Shown here piece by piece: positions 34,259-44,799 of a stretch of 64,000 nucleotides of DNA (position 1 is its first letter; every line of letters starts with the position of its first letter). The notes beneath the pieces are model-generated. The model ran no database searches and was not told the DNA's origin. It saw only the letters and a list, made by a program, of their open reading frames with translations. A program made the translations under genes and the position numbers. Origin of the DNA: Chrysogorgia sp. JL179-B06 (lineage: Eukaryota > Cnidaria > Anthozoa > Scleralcyonacea > Chrysogorgiidae); contig JAYKKM010000351.1 in assembly GCA_035772405.1 (NCBI GenBank), positions 511,501-575,500 on the forward strand. The letters run 5' to 3'.

Positions 34259-34300
<42 letters not shown>
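34259..34300. repeat. (ATT)n microsatellite
   Basis: About 14 uninterrupted ATT units within a CKAP5 intron. Confidence 0.95.
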
Positions 34301-34301
<1 letters not shown>

Positions 34302-34645
34302 GAAAAAGTTAAGTTTGTCAATTTATCAATCAGTACACTTGGAGTTTTCGGACAGTCGGCATCACTAGATTTTATTGAAATGTTAAAAGAGCTTGAATAT
34401 GACGCACGCTGTAGGAAGTATATTTTAAAGAAAATAATGAACATATGTATAAGGAGCACGTACTATGTTTTCTGTAAACGCGACAAAGAATGGAATAACC
34501 CAGAACTAATGAACATCTAATCTGTTATTATAATATAAAATCAGTTCAAGTAGACATTGGTAAACAACCTGTAAAAGTGAGGTTTATCATTGTAAATTAA
34601 TTATCAATAAAATGAAGTTTACATTATTATTATTATTATTATTAC

Positions 34646-34790
34646 CTGAATTGGCGGCTTTTCTCTCTTCTTGTATCGTCTTAAGACCTCGAGCAATATA
34701 TTTTTGAAAGAAATCTGACGTTTGTTTCAAGAAAGGATCGATATCCACCTGCTTGTGTTGTTGTTGAAACTCGTACAGATCATTTAGACC
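34646..34790 (-). CDS. CKAP5: CKAP5 exon, C-terminal helical domain
   Basis: A 145-bp exon, acceptor TATAG. It encodes GLNDLYEFQQQHKQVDIDPF, then LKQTSDFFQKYIARGLKTIQEE, matching vertebrate [20 protein letters not shown], then [20 protein letters not shown]. This conserved helical segment belongs to the C-terminal region that binds partner proteins. The donor is unusual: the exon ends CAG and the intron opens straight into a (TAA)n run (GTAATAATAATAAT). Confidence 0.92.
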
Positions 34791-34924
34791 CTATATACAA
34801 TGAAATAAAACATAATTGTTCTTTCTTAATTGCGGATCAAACGAGCATTTTTCATCAACTTTCAAGCTCTAATCGACTTTCCATCTGCTTTTACTGTGCA
34901 AGCTGTTTTAAGTTGTCAATACTC

Positions 34925-35015
34925 AGAAAAACTCTGAGCTCCCGGCAGAACTCGAACCCGCAACTTTCTAAATGCTAGCCAGACACTCTAACCATTGAGC
35001 CACTATAGAACTCAC
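34925..35015 (-). mobile_element. tRNA-like SINE head
   Basis: On minus, an A-box-like GTGGCTCAATGGTTAGAGTG and a B-box-like GCGGGTTCGAGTTC lie about 40 bp apart, as in a tRNA. The fold is imperfect, so this is a tRNA-derived repeat and not a functional gene. Confidence 0.5.
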
Positions 35016-35046
35016 ATTGCAGAGAAAGGTTAATTACGGTATTTAA

Positions 35047-35576
35047 AGAGATATGGCAATATAAATTAACTTTGTCTCATTTGAAAGAACTCGTAAAATG
35101 GTATAAGAAGACCTTTTACAATTTTTCTGTATCTTTCTTGGTTTTTGAAATATTTCAGATAATTATGACAAAAGACTACAATCCGCCATCTTGTTGTAAT
35201 ATTTGACCTAATTAACTAGGAAATTGGTGACGTCACAAGCAGGGTAAACCTGATGAAACTACTCCATAGGTGACCGAATTTCCGCGGAAGATGCCTTTTT
35301 AAAATGTTGTGGGCCAATTGAAAATGGAAATAGTGCAACATGATCGAGTTTCTGGCTCATAATGTCGTAAGGTTGGCAAGATAAAAATTTCACTTTACCC
35401 TACTTATGACGTCACATGCATATCGAAAATAATTCCAAGATGGCGGACAGCACGCTGTCTTTCGTCAAATTATTTCGAAAACCAAAAAAGATAAGGGAAA
35501 ATTGTAAAAGGTCTTGTTATACCATTTCAGGAGTTCTTTCAAATGAGACAAAATTAATTCATATTGCCATATCCCT
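35047..35576. mobile_element. Kolobok/T2-like MITE, copy A2
   Basis: AGAGATATGGCAATATAAAT at the left, its complement at the right, TTAA on both sides. The interior is nearly the same as the copy at 26279-26793. Confidence 0.8.
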
Positions 35577-35713
35577 TTAAACCCAGAGTTTTCTCCACGT
35601 TTCTCTGAGTATTGACAACTTAATACAGTTTGCACAGCAAGACCTTTACAACATTACTAACTTCGAGTTGCAGCTACCTAACTTAACTAACAAAATATAA
35701 GTACAGTTTTTAA

Positions 35714-36156
35714 AGTGCCTGGGGATTTTACATATTTGTGATCTTTGGAATCTCTTGAGAAGAATTGTAAAATATCTTGTCGTGCGAAAATTTCATCTTC
35801 ATACCTTTTACCCCTGCCTCAGTGATTTACTATTCACAGGAAATGACGTCAAAGCAAGGACACGCAAAAACATTGCACATTGATTCAGCAGTGAAATGCA
35901 ATGAAAGTTTGGGAATTGAGCGAATTTTGTCTAAACAGGTGTGTTTAAAGTTCAGAGCCAAACTTTCTTTGTAATTCACTGTTGAATTAGTGTGGCAATG
36001 ACTTCGCGTGTCCCTTCCTGTGAATAGTAAATACAATTTAGCAGGGAAAAAGGCATGAAGATGAAATTTTCGAACGACAAGATATATTATATTTCTTCTT
36101 GAGTAGAACCTATAGATTACAAATATGTATTAACCCCCAAACCCCGGATAGGCATT
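35714..36156. mobile_element. TTAA MITE, family C copy
   Basis: It opens AGTGCCTGGGGATTTTACAT beside TTAA and closes ...CCCCGGATAGGCATT before TTAA. The internal arms (GTCGTGCGAAAATTTCATCT and its complement) resemble 58804-59259. Confidence 0.7.
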
Positions 36157-36589
36157 TTAATAGAAAACTCATTGCAGTATTCAGCAAAACTCATTGCAAA
36201 ATTCAAGCTGAGATTTTTAAGGTATAAAGCTTCCATAGTATCAGATATAAATATAAAATAAAAACTATCATTATGTAACATATGTACACAGGCCAAACAA
36301 AAAATAATAGTTATTTTCAGGTTCAATACGCATTTTATATGGGTAGGTAGGTGAAAAAATATATTTCATTTTTAAAATATATTTCATTCTATGCTTGAAG
36401 GGTGGTAGGTTCATCCTTAGTAAAAGTTAAGTGTACTCTAGCCGATTGATACAGATATTCATGCAGATGCATATATATGGATTGAAACAATTGACTTGTA
36501 AAGTAAAAAAATAAAACACGTTTAAAATGAAACACTGATAAATCAAGTCTTTCCGACAGATTTACTTTTTCCATATAGCCTAGCTATTA

Positions 36590-36717
36590 TGGGCACGAGA
36601 CAAACTGATATATCTCAAAAAGAAAGCGAAGAAACGAAAATCTTCAGAAGGAGTTACTTTATCATTTTAAAAATTCTTCCAAATAAGACAATACAAAATG
36701 TTGAGGTTAGGGGCACT
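36590..36717. mobile_element. TTAA MITE, family B half copy
   Basis: It holds only the right arm of family B (CAAACTGATATATCTCAAAA to GAGGTTAGGGGCACT), ending at TTAA. Confidence 0.7.
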
Positions 36718-37329
36718 TTAAGGTCGCGTATTGACATCGATGTCTGTCCATGGGAAGCCACAGAAACAGGCGTGCAAACACAATCTCGATTGTTATGTCA
36801 CAAAAAAATTTTTATTTTGCTGTCATCAGTTACGCTATTATATTCCATAGTTTCGGGCATATGATCGCATTTTGAGACAATGAAAACAACCAGCGATGCT
36901 CGTCGTCATGTTTACAACATCATTAACAGACGCGCATATACAGCATTCTCGTTCCCAGGCACTTGACTTGTGAGCGGCGTCAAGGCTGCACAACTACGAG
37001 TACACCAGTCATTTGAGCGGAGAAGAAACGATCGAAAAAAGGCATGTATGTATTAATTTACTTAAAACTATGATTAACACATTTAGACAATGATAAACAA
37101 CTATAAAATATTGAACAAAAATCACGATTTTGGTATATATAGCGAATATCGGCAGGAAGAAAAGTTTTTTTTATTAAGGCAAAAAATGTTTATAGTCGCC
37201 CAGAATTTTAACCCATCCATGGTCCCCACACCTCACACACCGTATATTTGTAGATCACAAGGTCGTTTCGTCGTAGATTTTGAACGTTATCTCGATCAAT
37301 ATTTAACCGACTTCAATTCTGAAAACAGA

Positions 37330-37470
37330 TTTGGAATTAAAAAATGGCGGTGTCCAGAAGCCTATAATACCAGAATGTAAACGTACAACTATTAACATTT
37401 CTAAACATTATACTAAAATGCCTTTTATTTAAAAGTAATCTATTTTTTGACTACAGTTCCTTCTTAAGAA
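37330..37470. repeat. tail related to the 25441-26278 foldback
   Basis: AAAATGGCGGTGTCCAGAAG and TTAACATTTCTAAACATTAT resemble segments near 25703-25810. This is a partial repeat that reaches to within about 25 bp of the CKAP5 exon at 37494. Confidence 0.5.
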
Positions 37471-37493
37471 GCTAGTAATATTAAGAAGATTAC

Positions 37494-37586
37494 CTGTTTT
37501 GTGTTTTCTTTCGAGCCAATTTTTCGAAAAATTTCCCCCAATGTGTCGTGCAGTTCTTGAGTAAGCTTTCCAGTTTTCCGTTTTGG
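37494..37586 (-). CDS. CKAP5: CKAP5 exon, C-terminal helical domain
   Basis: A 93-bp exon in phase 0, acceptor TGTCAG, donor GTAATC. It encodes PKRKTGKLTQELHDTLGEIF, then RKIGSKENTKQ. IFRKIGSKENTK is almost identical to vertebrate CKAP5 (IFKKIGSKENTK). It precedes the 34646 exon in phase. A different reading frame over this stretch is open for longer but is not the coding one. Confidence 0.92.
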
Positions 37587-37659
37587 CTGACATGAAAAAA
37601 AATATCTTACGTGAGAATTGGTAGATTGGTGACATGTTTATGAATGCACAAGCACGTCA

Positions 37660-37760
37660 AAGCCCTCAATTACGATATCCCTGACGGAAATCGAACCCGA
37701 AACATTCTGATTACCGGTGAGACCATCTGAGTCCGTGAAGCGCAATGGTTCCTGCAGCGT
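37660..37760 (-). mobile_element. tRNA-derived SINE fragment
   Basis: On minus, CTCAGATGGTCTCACCGGTA is followed by a B-box-like GTTTCGGGTTCGATTTCCG, resembling the family B heads at 57085-57170. Confidence 0.5.
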
Positions 37761-37904
37761 CTCGCCGTCAATCATAAGGTTAATTACGCGGCTACGATTC
37801 CCCGAAGACTTGAGCAGCATGCGTATTCTCAGATACCCGTTTGCACAGGAACAAAACTATCTGTAGAGATATATTTTAGTTTTTGTTTGGACTTTATTTT
37901 TAGT

Positions 37905-38350
37905 TAGGTTAGGGTTAGTAGAGTTATTAGTTGATTACTCCCGTGCTTTGAGGGTTTTCCTTCCGGATCCCTGGTTTTCCTCCCTCAGTAAAATCAACAC
38001 TTAGATCTTAGCTGTGCTCCATGGTCAGACATGGGACGTATGGTGGCAGCATGTCGTTCGAGCTAAACAATTTGTAAAGACACATGTCTGTTGTGTAGGT
38101 TGGGATTAGGTTTAAGGTTAGGTTCTTTTGAGTCATTCCTATATAGCTATAAGCTTTGCTATGTTAAGTAGTTTTAAGTCAGCACTTAAGACTTTTCTTT
38201 TTTAAAATTAATAGTTTTTTGTTCATATTGGTAATATATGTAGTAGGCTTTACCTGATAATGAAACTGTAATTAGTTTTATAAGTAAAATTAACAATATA
38301 TTGTTGTAAGAGCATTGAGACTATTGTATAATGCTCCTAATACGTCTTTT
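37905..38350 (+). mobile_element. SINE sharing the central domain of the 5S-derived SINE
   Basis: The segment 37939-38000 (CTCCCGTGCTTTGAGGG, then CTGGTTTTCCTCCCTCAGTA) matches 21345-21405 closely, while the flanking sequences differ. A shared central block between unlike SINEs suggests a conserved SINE core domain. It ends in (ATT)n. Confidence 0.6.
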
Positions 38351-38633
38351 ATTATTATTATTATTATGACTGAAATTCCTCTCATTGAGGGGGGTAGGGG
38401 GGAGCAGAGAAGGGGGTTCATTTTTTGTTATTTGTAAGAAAAAATCGAGAGACGAGAACAAAAGCCGAAAAAACGCATAGGGGCGAACGACCTGTGACGT
38501 AGAAAGTGAAATTCCATTTTCTAAGTCCGATTCATTTGAAAACCCAAACACAACACATCTATCTGGCATGTTGCTCGCTTCGATAACTAGAATACACGAG
38601 CAAATAACTCTGATGAGCGACTTCCGTCCTTAA

Positions 38634-38955
38634 AGTGCCTATAACGTCTGTGGGGATTTAACATATTTGTAATCTATGGATTCTCTTGAGATAAATTGTA
38701 ATATATCTTGTCAGCTGAAAACTTCATTTTCATAGACTTTTTTGCTGTTAAAGTTGACGGAAATGACGTCAAATCGGGCATCTGGAAAGAGGTTTTCATA
38801 TGGACAGATTCCCGATTTGACGTCATTTCCGTCAACTTTAACAGCAAAAAAGTCTATGAAGATGAAATTTTCAGCTGACAAGATATATTACAATTTATCT
38901 CAGGAGAATCCATAGATTACAAATATGTTAAATCCCCACAGACGTTATAGGCACT
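38634..38955. mobile_element. TTAA MITE, family C (nest member 1)
   Basis: A 322-bp, nearly perfect palindrome, AGTGCCTATAACGTCTGTGG to its complement. TTAA at 38630-38633 and 38956-38959. The right TTAA is also the left TTAA of the next element. Confidence 0.85.
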
Positions 38956-38959
38956 TTAA

Positions 38960-39470
38960 AGTGCCTATGCAATGAAAAATTCAGTTGTAAAATAACTCTT
39001 TTGTTTGAAATAACTCTTTTGTTTGAAATAACTCTTTTGTTTGAAAGAACTCTTGAAACTATAAAGACTAACCATTTAGAACATTTTCATATCTCACTTA
39101 ACTCTTGAGATATTAAGATTTGTTTAATATGTAAATGATCATACTTATGACATCACAATGCATGACTTATTGAAAAATTCTTCATATTGTTACCATTATC
39201 ATTGGAATCGTTTGATGATTTGATGTCATTGGATACATCCACGCGCACATGCACCTGCATTTCAGTGATTTCATTACATAATCTCAGGATATATAAGCGT
39301 TTTCAATAAGTCATTATGCATTGTGATGTCATAAATATGATCATTTACATATCAAACAAATCTTAATATCTCAAGAGTGAAGTGAGATATGAAAAAGTTG
39401 TAAATGGTTAGTCTTTATAGTTTCAAGAGTTCTTTCAAACAAAATAGTTATTTCACAACTGAATTTTTCA
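38960..39470. mobile_element. TTAA MITE, family F (nest member 2)
   Basis: It opens AGTGCCTATGCAATGAAAAA beside TTAA. The complementary arm ends GAATTTTTCATAGCG at 39470, where the element meets another repeat and its terminal 10-12 bp are lost. It includes a triplicated 'taactcttttgtttgaaa' near 38990-39050. A half copy lies at 41108-41273. Confidence 0.7.
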
Positions 39471-39662
39471 TAGCGAACGCTTTGAAATTTGCGGAAATTT
39501 TTAGCCGTGAATTAAAAATAGCGCTTTTAGGCTATGTTTAAAGAGAGATATATTGGAAACGAATGGACCAAATCAAAAACTGTAAAATGACTTATCAACT
39601 ATTTTGGCGTCTTGTATACAGAAACCTAAAAACTGTGGAGGGTTTTAAAGTGAGGACTTTAA

Positions 39663-40448
39663 AGGGCATATGAACCGTAAATTGAGATGACTTTTTTATT
39701 GATTTATTTGAAAGAACGCATAAAATGATAAAGAATGGCTTTTTACAGTTCTTGCATATCGTATCTCGTTCTCGAGTTATTCGAGGTTGTATAATATGAC
39801 CTATGACGTCACAAGTTGTACCCACCATTATGACTAATTTGAAAATGAAGCATATCTTCAAAACTATTGAATGAAATTGCTTGAAACTTTGCATAAGTAT
39901 ACAGTTCACTAAATTGAATATCCCCATGTCAACTATATCATTGCCACAGTGACAGATTAGTTCCCAGATTCCTTTCTTTCTGAACCAAAAAATTATATTT
40001 TCTAGCATGCGCTGCAAAGATTATGATTTGAAGTTTTTCTGTTTTCTTGGCAATGCTATTGAAAATATGCTTCACTAGTCCACAGTCAAAAATTGTTTTA
40101 TAAATGACAGAAAATAAAGAAGTTTTTTAAAGGATGAACGGAGCCTGATAACTAATCTGTTACTATGGCAACGATAAAGTAGACATGGGGATATTCAATT
40201 TAGTGAACTGTATACTTATGGAAAGTTTCAAGCAATTTTATTCAATAGTTTTGAAGATATGCTTCATTTTCAGATTGGTCATAACGGTGGGTACACCTTG
40301 TGACGTCATAGGTCATATTATACAACCTCGAATAACTCGAGAACGATATAAGATATGAAAGAACTGTAAAAAGCCATTCTTTATCATTTTATGCGTTCTT
40401 TCAAATAAATCAATAAAAAGTCATCTCAATTTACGGTTCATATGCCCT
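39663..40448. mobile_element. Kolobok/T2-like MITE (nest member 4)
   Basis: A 786-bp foldback, AGGGCATATGAACCGTAAAT to its complement, with TTAA on both sides. The interior is symmetrical nearly to the centre. Confidence 0.85.
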
Positions 40449-40452
40449 TTAA

Positions 40453-40918
40453 TGTATATGAAATGAAAATTAAGTTTGTCTTGTTTGAAAGAACTCTGGA
40501 AATGATAAAGGAACTCCATCTATAGTTTTTCCATATCGCTCTTCGTTCTTGAGATATTGCGATTTGTTTGATATGTAAATAACACACTGCATACATGTAC
40601 GTCACATTGTATAATGAGTTGTTGAGAAACCATGTATATTATTGAAATTATTCTGTTAAATCAATATAAACTTTCATTAGGTGACATAAGACAAATACCC
40701 CCCACATGCGCAGTGTGACTTTGTTTGATAACTTCAACGATATTTCTACTTTTACAACAACTCATTATTTAATGTGACGTATAGTGTGTTATTTACATAT
40801 AAAACAAATCGCAATATCTCAAGAACGAAAAGCGATATGAAAAAACGATAGATGGAGTTCCTTTATCATTTCAAGAGTTCTTTCAAATAAGACAAACTTA
40901 ATTTTCATTTCATATACA
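40453..40918. mobile_element. TTAA-flanked foldback (nest member 5)
   Basis: A 466-bp palindrome, TGTATATGAAATGAAAATTA to its complement. TTAA on both sides is shared with the neighbouring elements. Confidence 0.8.
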
Positions 40919-41107
40919 TTAAAGTCCTCACTTTAAACCCTCCACAGTTTTTAGCTTTCTGTATAAAAGACGCCAAAATAGTTGACAAGTCATTTTACAG
41001 TTTTTGATTTGGTCCATTCGTTTCCAATATATCTCTCTTTAAACATAGCCAAAAAGCGCTATTTTTAATTCACGGCTAACAATTTCCGCAAATTTCAAAG
41101 GGTTCGC

Positions 41108-41273
41108 TAGTACCTGACGTAACTTAAAGTGCCTATGCAATGAAAAATTCAGTTGTGAAATAACTCTTTTGTTTGAAAGAACTCTTGAAACTATAAAGAC
41201 TAACCATTTACAACTTTTTCATATCTCACTTCACTCTTGAGATATAATGATTTGTTTGATATTCATATACACT
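41108..41273. mobile_element. half copy of family F (nest member 6)
   Basis: AGTGCCTATGCAATGAAAAA next to TTAA; about 160 bp matching the left arm at 38960-39120, then truncated before the next TTAA. Confidence 0.7.
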
Positions 41274-41277
41274 TTAA

Positions 41278-41716
41278 AGTGCCTATATAAAATGAAAATT
41301 AACTTTGTTTTATTTAAATGAACTCCTTAAATGACGAAGAATGGTAATTTAATTCGCTTTCATATCTCACATCGTTCTTGAGATATTTAGACTTGTGTGA
41401 TATGCAAATGAAGTAACCTAAGACGTCAAGATGTTTCTACATTTTTTTTAAGAAATTAAAAATTAAGAAATTAAAAATAGTAAATTAATTTGGAATCGCT
41501 ATTCCGATGTAATGATGTTACACTAGGTGTCACGAAGTGTCGTACTGTGCAAAGTCTCAAGTGATTTCGTTGAATAATCCCAATCATAAACTTGATTTTC
41601 TAAAAATGTAGAAACATCTACAGAACTACGCGAGATACGAAAGGACGCTAAATTACCCTATTCATTTTCGGAGTGCATTTAAATAAGAAAAACATAATTT
41701 TCATTTCATAGGCACT
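41278..41716. mobile_element. TTAA MITE (nest member 7)
   Basis: AGTGCCTATATAAAATGAAA to its near complement (TTTTCATTTCATAGGCACT). The left TTAA is present; the right one has changed to TTGC. Confidence 0.75.
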
Positions 41717-41817
41717 TTGCGATACACGGACTATCATGGCAGAGGGAAGTTTACCAAGCTGGCACATTTATCAATGGACACAGAATGCATTATCTATTGT
41801 TGTTAAAAAATACAAAC

Positions 41818-41976
41818 CGATTGCGGAAGGATTTCTCGCGAAGATTTTTCATCTTGAACCGAGGGTTTGTTTTTAATGCGCGGTGATTTATTGTTGCTGG
41901 TCTTTAGTACAGCATGGATGTAGGAAACAACTTCACTTTCACCAGCATTTTCAATCAAATCCAAATTGTCTAAAAT
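41818..41976 (-). CDS. CKAP5: CKAP5 exon, C-terminal domain
   Basis: A 159-bp exon in phase 0, acceptor TGATCAG, donor GTTTGT. It encodes ILDNLDLIENAGESEVVSYI, then HAVLKTSNNKSPRIKNKPSV and QDEKSSREILPQS. The first half aligns with vertebrate [20 protein letters not shown]. It follows the 43933 exon and precedes the 37494 exon without a phase change. Confidence 0.88.
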
Positions 41977-42694
41977 CTGATCAAAAGAACAGCTATTAAA
42001 AATCAAGTGAGTAAAAACACTAGTGGTGGGCGATATCATATATTTCACCTTCGATACAATACCAACTACTTTTTCATCGATAATACCGTTTCGACACCAT
42101 TTTCGTCCATCTTAAATTCCCTATAGCAATCGGAAACCAACAGTATGGACTGCTTGCAAAGTGAAATCCGTTTCCCAAAAACTTAAACCCTCGTAGAACC
42201 CATAATACACCACTTCCGGGAACCGAGTGCCGAATTTTTCGTATGTCACGCTTGCGAACATCACTTCTCCCGCCATGTTGTTTAATAGGTAATAAGTAAG
42301 ATACACAATATTTGTTTCTTTCAAATTTTCATGATAAATCACCTATTTGGCAAGCGATTATTGACATGCTGATTATTTGTATTTACTGAAAGTTTTAGAT
42401 CGAGCGGAGTTTTTGGATTAAACACCATGTCCACCCGCTTGCATGTCAACACCACGTCCTCGAATCTAATGTATTGCCAAATATAATAAATAGAACATTA
42501 CACGGTTGCTCAAAGATAGGAACTTTATGTTCGAGTGGCAAAAACAATATTTCATAAAAATTAGAAATACGCTCTCTGATCAAAATACTTGTTAACTAAC
42601 GAGCTTTTCACTACCAATCCGCAGCCTTCAACGGGTTAAAGAGAAGTGGAAGATATTATGTAATAGATATAAAAATAAATGTGATTAAATATAT

Positions 42695-42860
42695 ATATGG
42701 TGCTGTAAGTTTGTTAGCTTGCTTGGATGAGACGGGGTCGCGGGTTCAATTCTAGCCGGAAGGCCTTGATGTTGCATTTTTCGCAATTGGTCCCGGTTTT
42801 GTCTTAAAATGTATATATTCCACGCAGTTTAATCGAGTGAAATGCCAAATATTACTTTGA
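42695..42860 (+). mobile_element. tRNA-Ala-like SINE (family A), decayed head
   Basis: The body GGGTTCAATTCTAGCCGGAA, then GGCCTTGATGTTGCATTTTT, and the tail TTTAATCGAGTGAAATGCCA match 56590-56820, where the head is better preserved. Confidence 0.65.
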
Positions 42861-42883
42861 GTTACTGTCGGCTTACATACATA

Positions 42884-43800
42884 CATACATACATTATCAG
42901 TTGCTCCCCAAAGGGGCTTTTCAGCACTAATTTACATATTAATATATATACATATTTTAATACATTGATTATAAAATAGTTTAACAATAATATAAAAAGA
43001 ATAACTATATAACAGGATATAAAAGGTATAATAAAATAATCTATTCATTTACGAAGTTAAAAAGAAGTTCTTTCTTCAATGCTCGTTTAAAACTGAATAC
43101 TGATGATAATATAAAAAGGACCGTTGACCCGTCGCTGTTCTATATTTTAGAGTCTGAAGGTTATCTCCTTCTCTGGTTACACGTTTCGTTTCCAACCGTT
43201 GTGTGCCTATACAGACTGATATATTATTTATTTTATTATAATCTTGGTCAAGCAGCTTCAATTTTCTCTAATATTTCATGAGTAGTATACTGTTCTTGCT
43301 ACTCGAACATGAAATTCATATCTTCTCGGCACTGTGTATTTGTATTTAATAATATTTATACACGGTAGCTTATCAACCATACAGTTTTAAAAAAAGAAAG
43401 AAAAGGAAATTAAAAGGTTGTTTTTCATAAGGCCCTGTGTTTACATATATAAAAAGGTATATCTACAGAAGTGGAAACTAAATAAAATACACACTATAAT
43501 TACAAGTAAAAAGAAATCGTAAAAAGAAAAGTTCATAAAAATTCAACTAACTATATTACAATAAAATAACTTATATAGCACCAATTTATTTTTGGTGGTC
43601 ATTCCATGTCTTGGCAGCTGCATAACTAAAACTTCTCTTCGTGGCATTAGTTTTCGGCTTTGACAACATCAGCATTTTGTTGTTACTTCTAAGATTGTAC
43701 ATGTTTCTATTTGCAAGTGTAAACATCTTAGAAATATCATTTGGGCAATTATCTTTTTTATTTTATTTTTTATTTGGGCAATTATCTTTTAAACATTGGT
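42884..43800 (-). mobile_element. LINE 3' end (CR1/L2-like), 5'-truncated
   Basis: On minus, a frame ending near 43586 encodes MYNLRSNNKMLMLSKPKTNA, then TKRSFSYAAAKTWNDHQK and a stop. The SKPKT...KRSFSYxxAKxWN motif is the typical C-terminal end of CR1/L2-group reverse transcriptases. About 700 bp of 3' UTR follows, ending in GGGGAGCAACTGATAATG and (TATG)n. This is the usual 3' microsatellite tail of such LINEs. The element stops about 130 bp short of a CKAP5 exon. Confidence 0.75.
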
Positions 43801-43932
43801 CACAAAAGAAATAGTTTGGGTTTCCCTTCTTTCATCGAGGGATTCCCATCCCAGTTTAGATAGTACAATTTCAGATGGTATTTCGTAACTATCACCTTTT
43901 GTGATAATATCACCTTTCAATTCCAAGCTTAC

Positions 43933-44121
43933 CTGGTGTCCTTTGAGTCTAATCAACGAGTGTAATACTGTTTTGATAGTCCGTAACGGGGTTTCATCCG
44001 CTCGAACTTTCCATGTTTTAGTAGGATGAGCATTTAAAAATAAATTAAGATCAAGCAAGGCTTGGCTGACGTTCACATCTTGTATAATGGCTGGTAGCAT
44101 TCTCGTCACCCGCCATAAACA
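43933..44121 (-). CDS. CKAP5: CKAP5 exon, C-terminal helical domain
   Basis: A 189-bp exon in phase 0, acceptor TTCTAG, donor GTAAGC. It encodes CLWRVTRMLPAIIQDVNVSQ, then ALLDLNLFLNAHP... and TPLRTIKTVLHSLIRLKGHQ. It matches vertebrate [20 protein letters not shown] and PIRTLKTLLHTLCKLKGPK. The open frame runs on past the donor, but that continuation is intron. Confidence 0.93.
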
Positions 44122-44599
44122 CTAGAAATTAAAGAAAGGCAATATTCTAGTATTAACTCCATCTTACCAACCTGTTTTCAGAGATCGAACTCACCCAACC
44201 AATACCATCTCAATTTTATTTTAGAGTAATATTTTACAATTTGTGTATACAGTGTGTATAAAAAAAACCGCTACCGGAAGCAACTGTGAATTAGCATTTT
44301 TTTCAAAGAACCATTGTAATAGTTTGAAGGCTTAGACACCTCTGAGCAACGAATGCGTAAAAAATAACTTGGATTGCATTCGTATTGAAAACTGCTTTCT
44401 CTCTTCTTGATTAACGCAGCGCTTGGACCATCTTAATTTCCCAGGTGTATAATTTTTTTTTTAATTACAATAGGTCTCTTTATGACTTTAAGAATGCTAA
44501 TTCATTTTCTAAGGGTAGCGGTTTTTTTGATACACACTGTACAGTAGACGAAAATATACCATTATTTATGACGTCATTACTTTAATATTTCATACAAAC

Positions 44600-44675
44600 C
44601 TTCATGATGAGGTCAATGAACTTTTGTGTGGTTGGATAATGACTAACGCTATCTTGAAGGAGTTTTATCAGCGAA
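44600..44675 (-). CDS. CKAP5: CKAP5 exon, C-terminal helical domain
   Basis: A short 76-bp exon, acceptor GTTTTAG, donor GTTTGT. With the split codon from 51452 it encodes GSLIKLLQDSVSHYPTTQKF, then IDLIMK. It matches vertebrate [20 protein letters not shown], then SELVMK. The exon was located by homology and confirmed by phase on both sides. The intron on its upstream side is 6.8 kb and contains the giant foldback element. Confidence 0.92.
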
Positions 44676-44799
44676 CTAAAACAAGAAAATCATGAATTGA
44701 CTACGCAGTGTTGCGGAGGTATTTGGAACTGGCTAATGCCGTCAATAAAATACGCAGAGGATTTTATTAGTAAGGGGAGTGGAGATTAATATCAAATAG

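Larger units (their letters stand above)
39471..41106. mobile_element. outer palindrome enclosing two other MITEs (nest member 3)
   Basis: The arms 39471-39662 and 40919-41100 are reverse complements (GCGAACGCTTTGAAATTTGC against GCAAATTTCAAAGGGTTCGC; TGTGGAGGGTTTTAAAGTGA against its complement). Between them lie the complete elements 39663-40448 and 40453-40918, each bounded by TTAA. The inner arm ends read GTGAGGACT-TTAA and TTAA-AGTCCTCAC. Confidence 0.8.

Noticed and set aside
39595..40017. 140-residue minus frame (Met-Gln-Arg-Met...)
   Set aside because: It crosses the boundary of two palindromic MITEs and its sequence is explained by their arms.
43789..43932. Continuation of the CKAP5 frame past residue Gln at the 43933 donor
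   Set aside because: GTAAGC at the Gln codon and the match of the next exon (41976) show that this part is intron.
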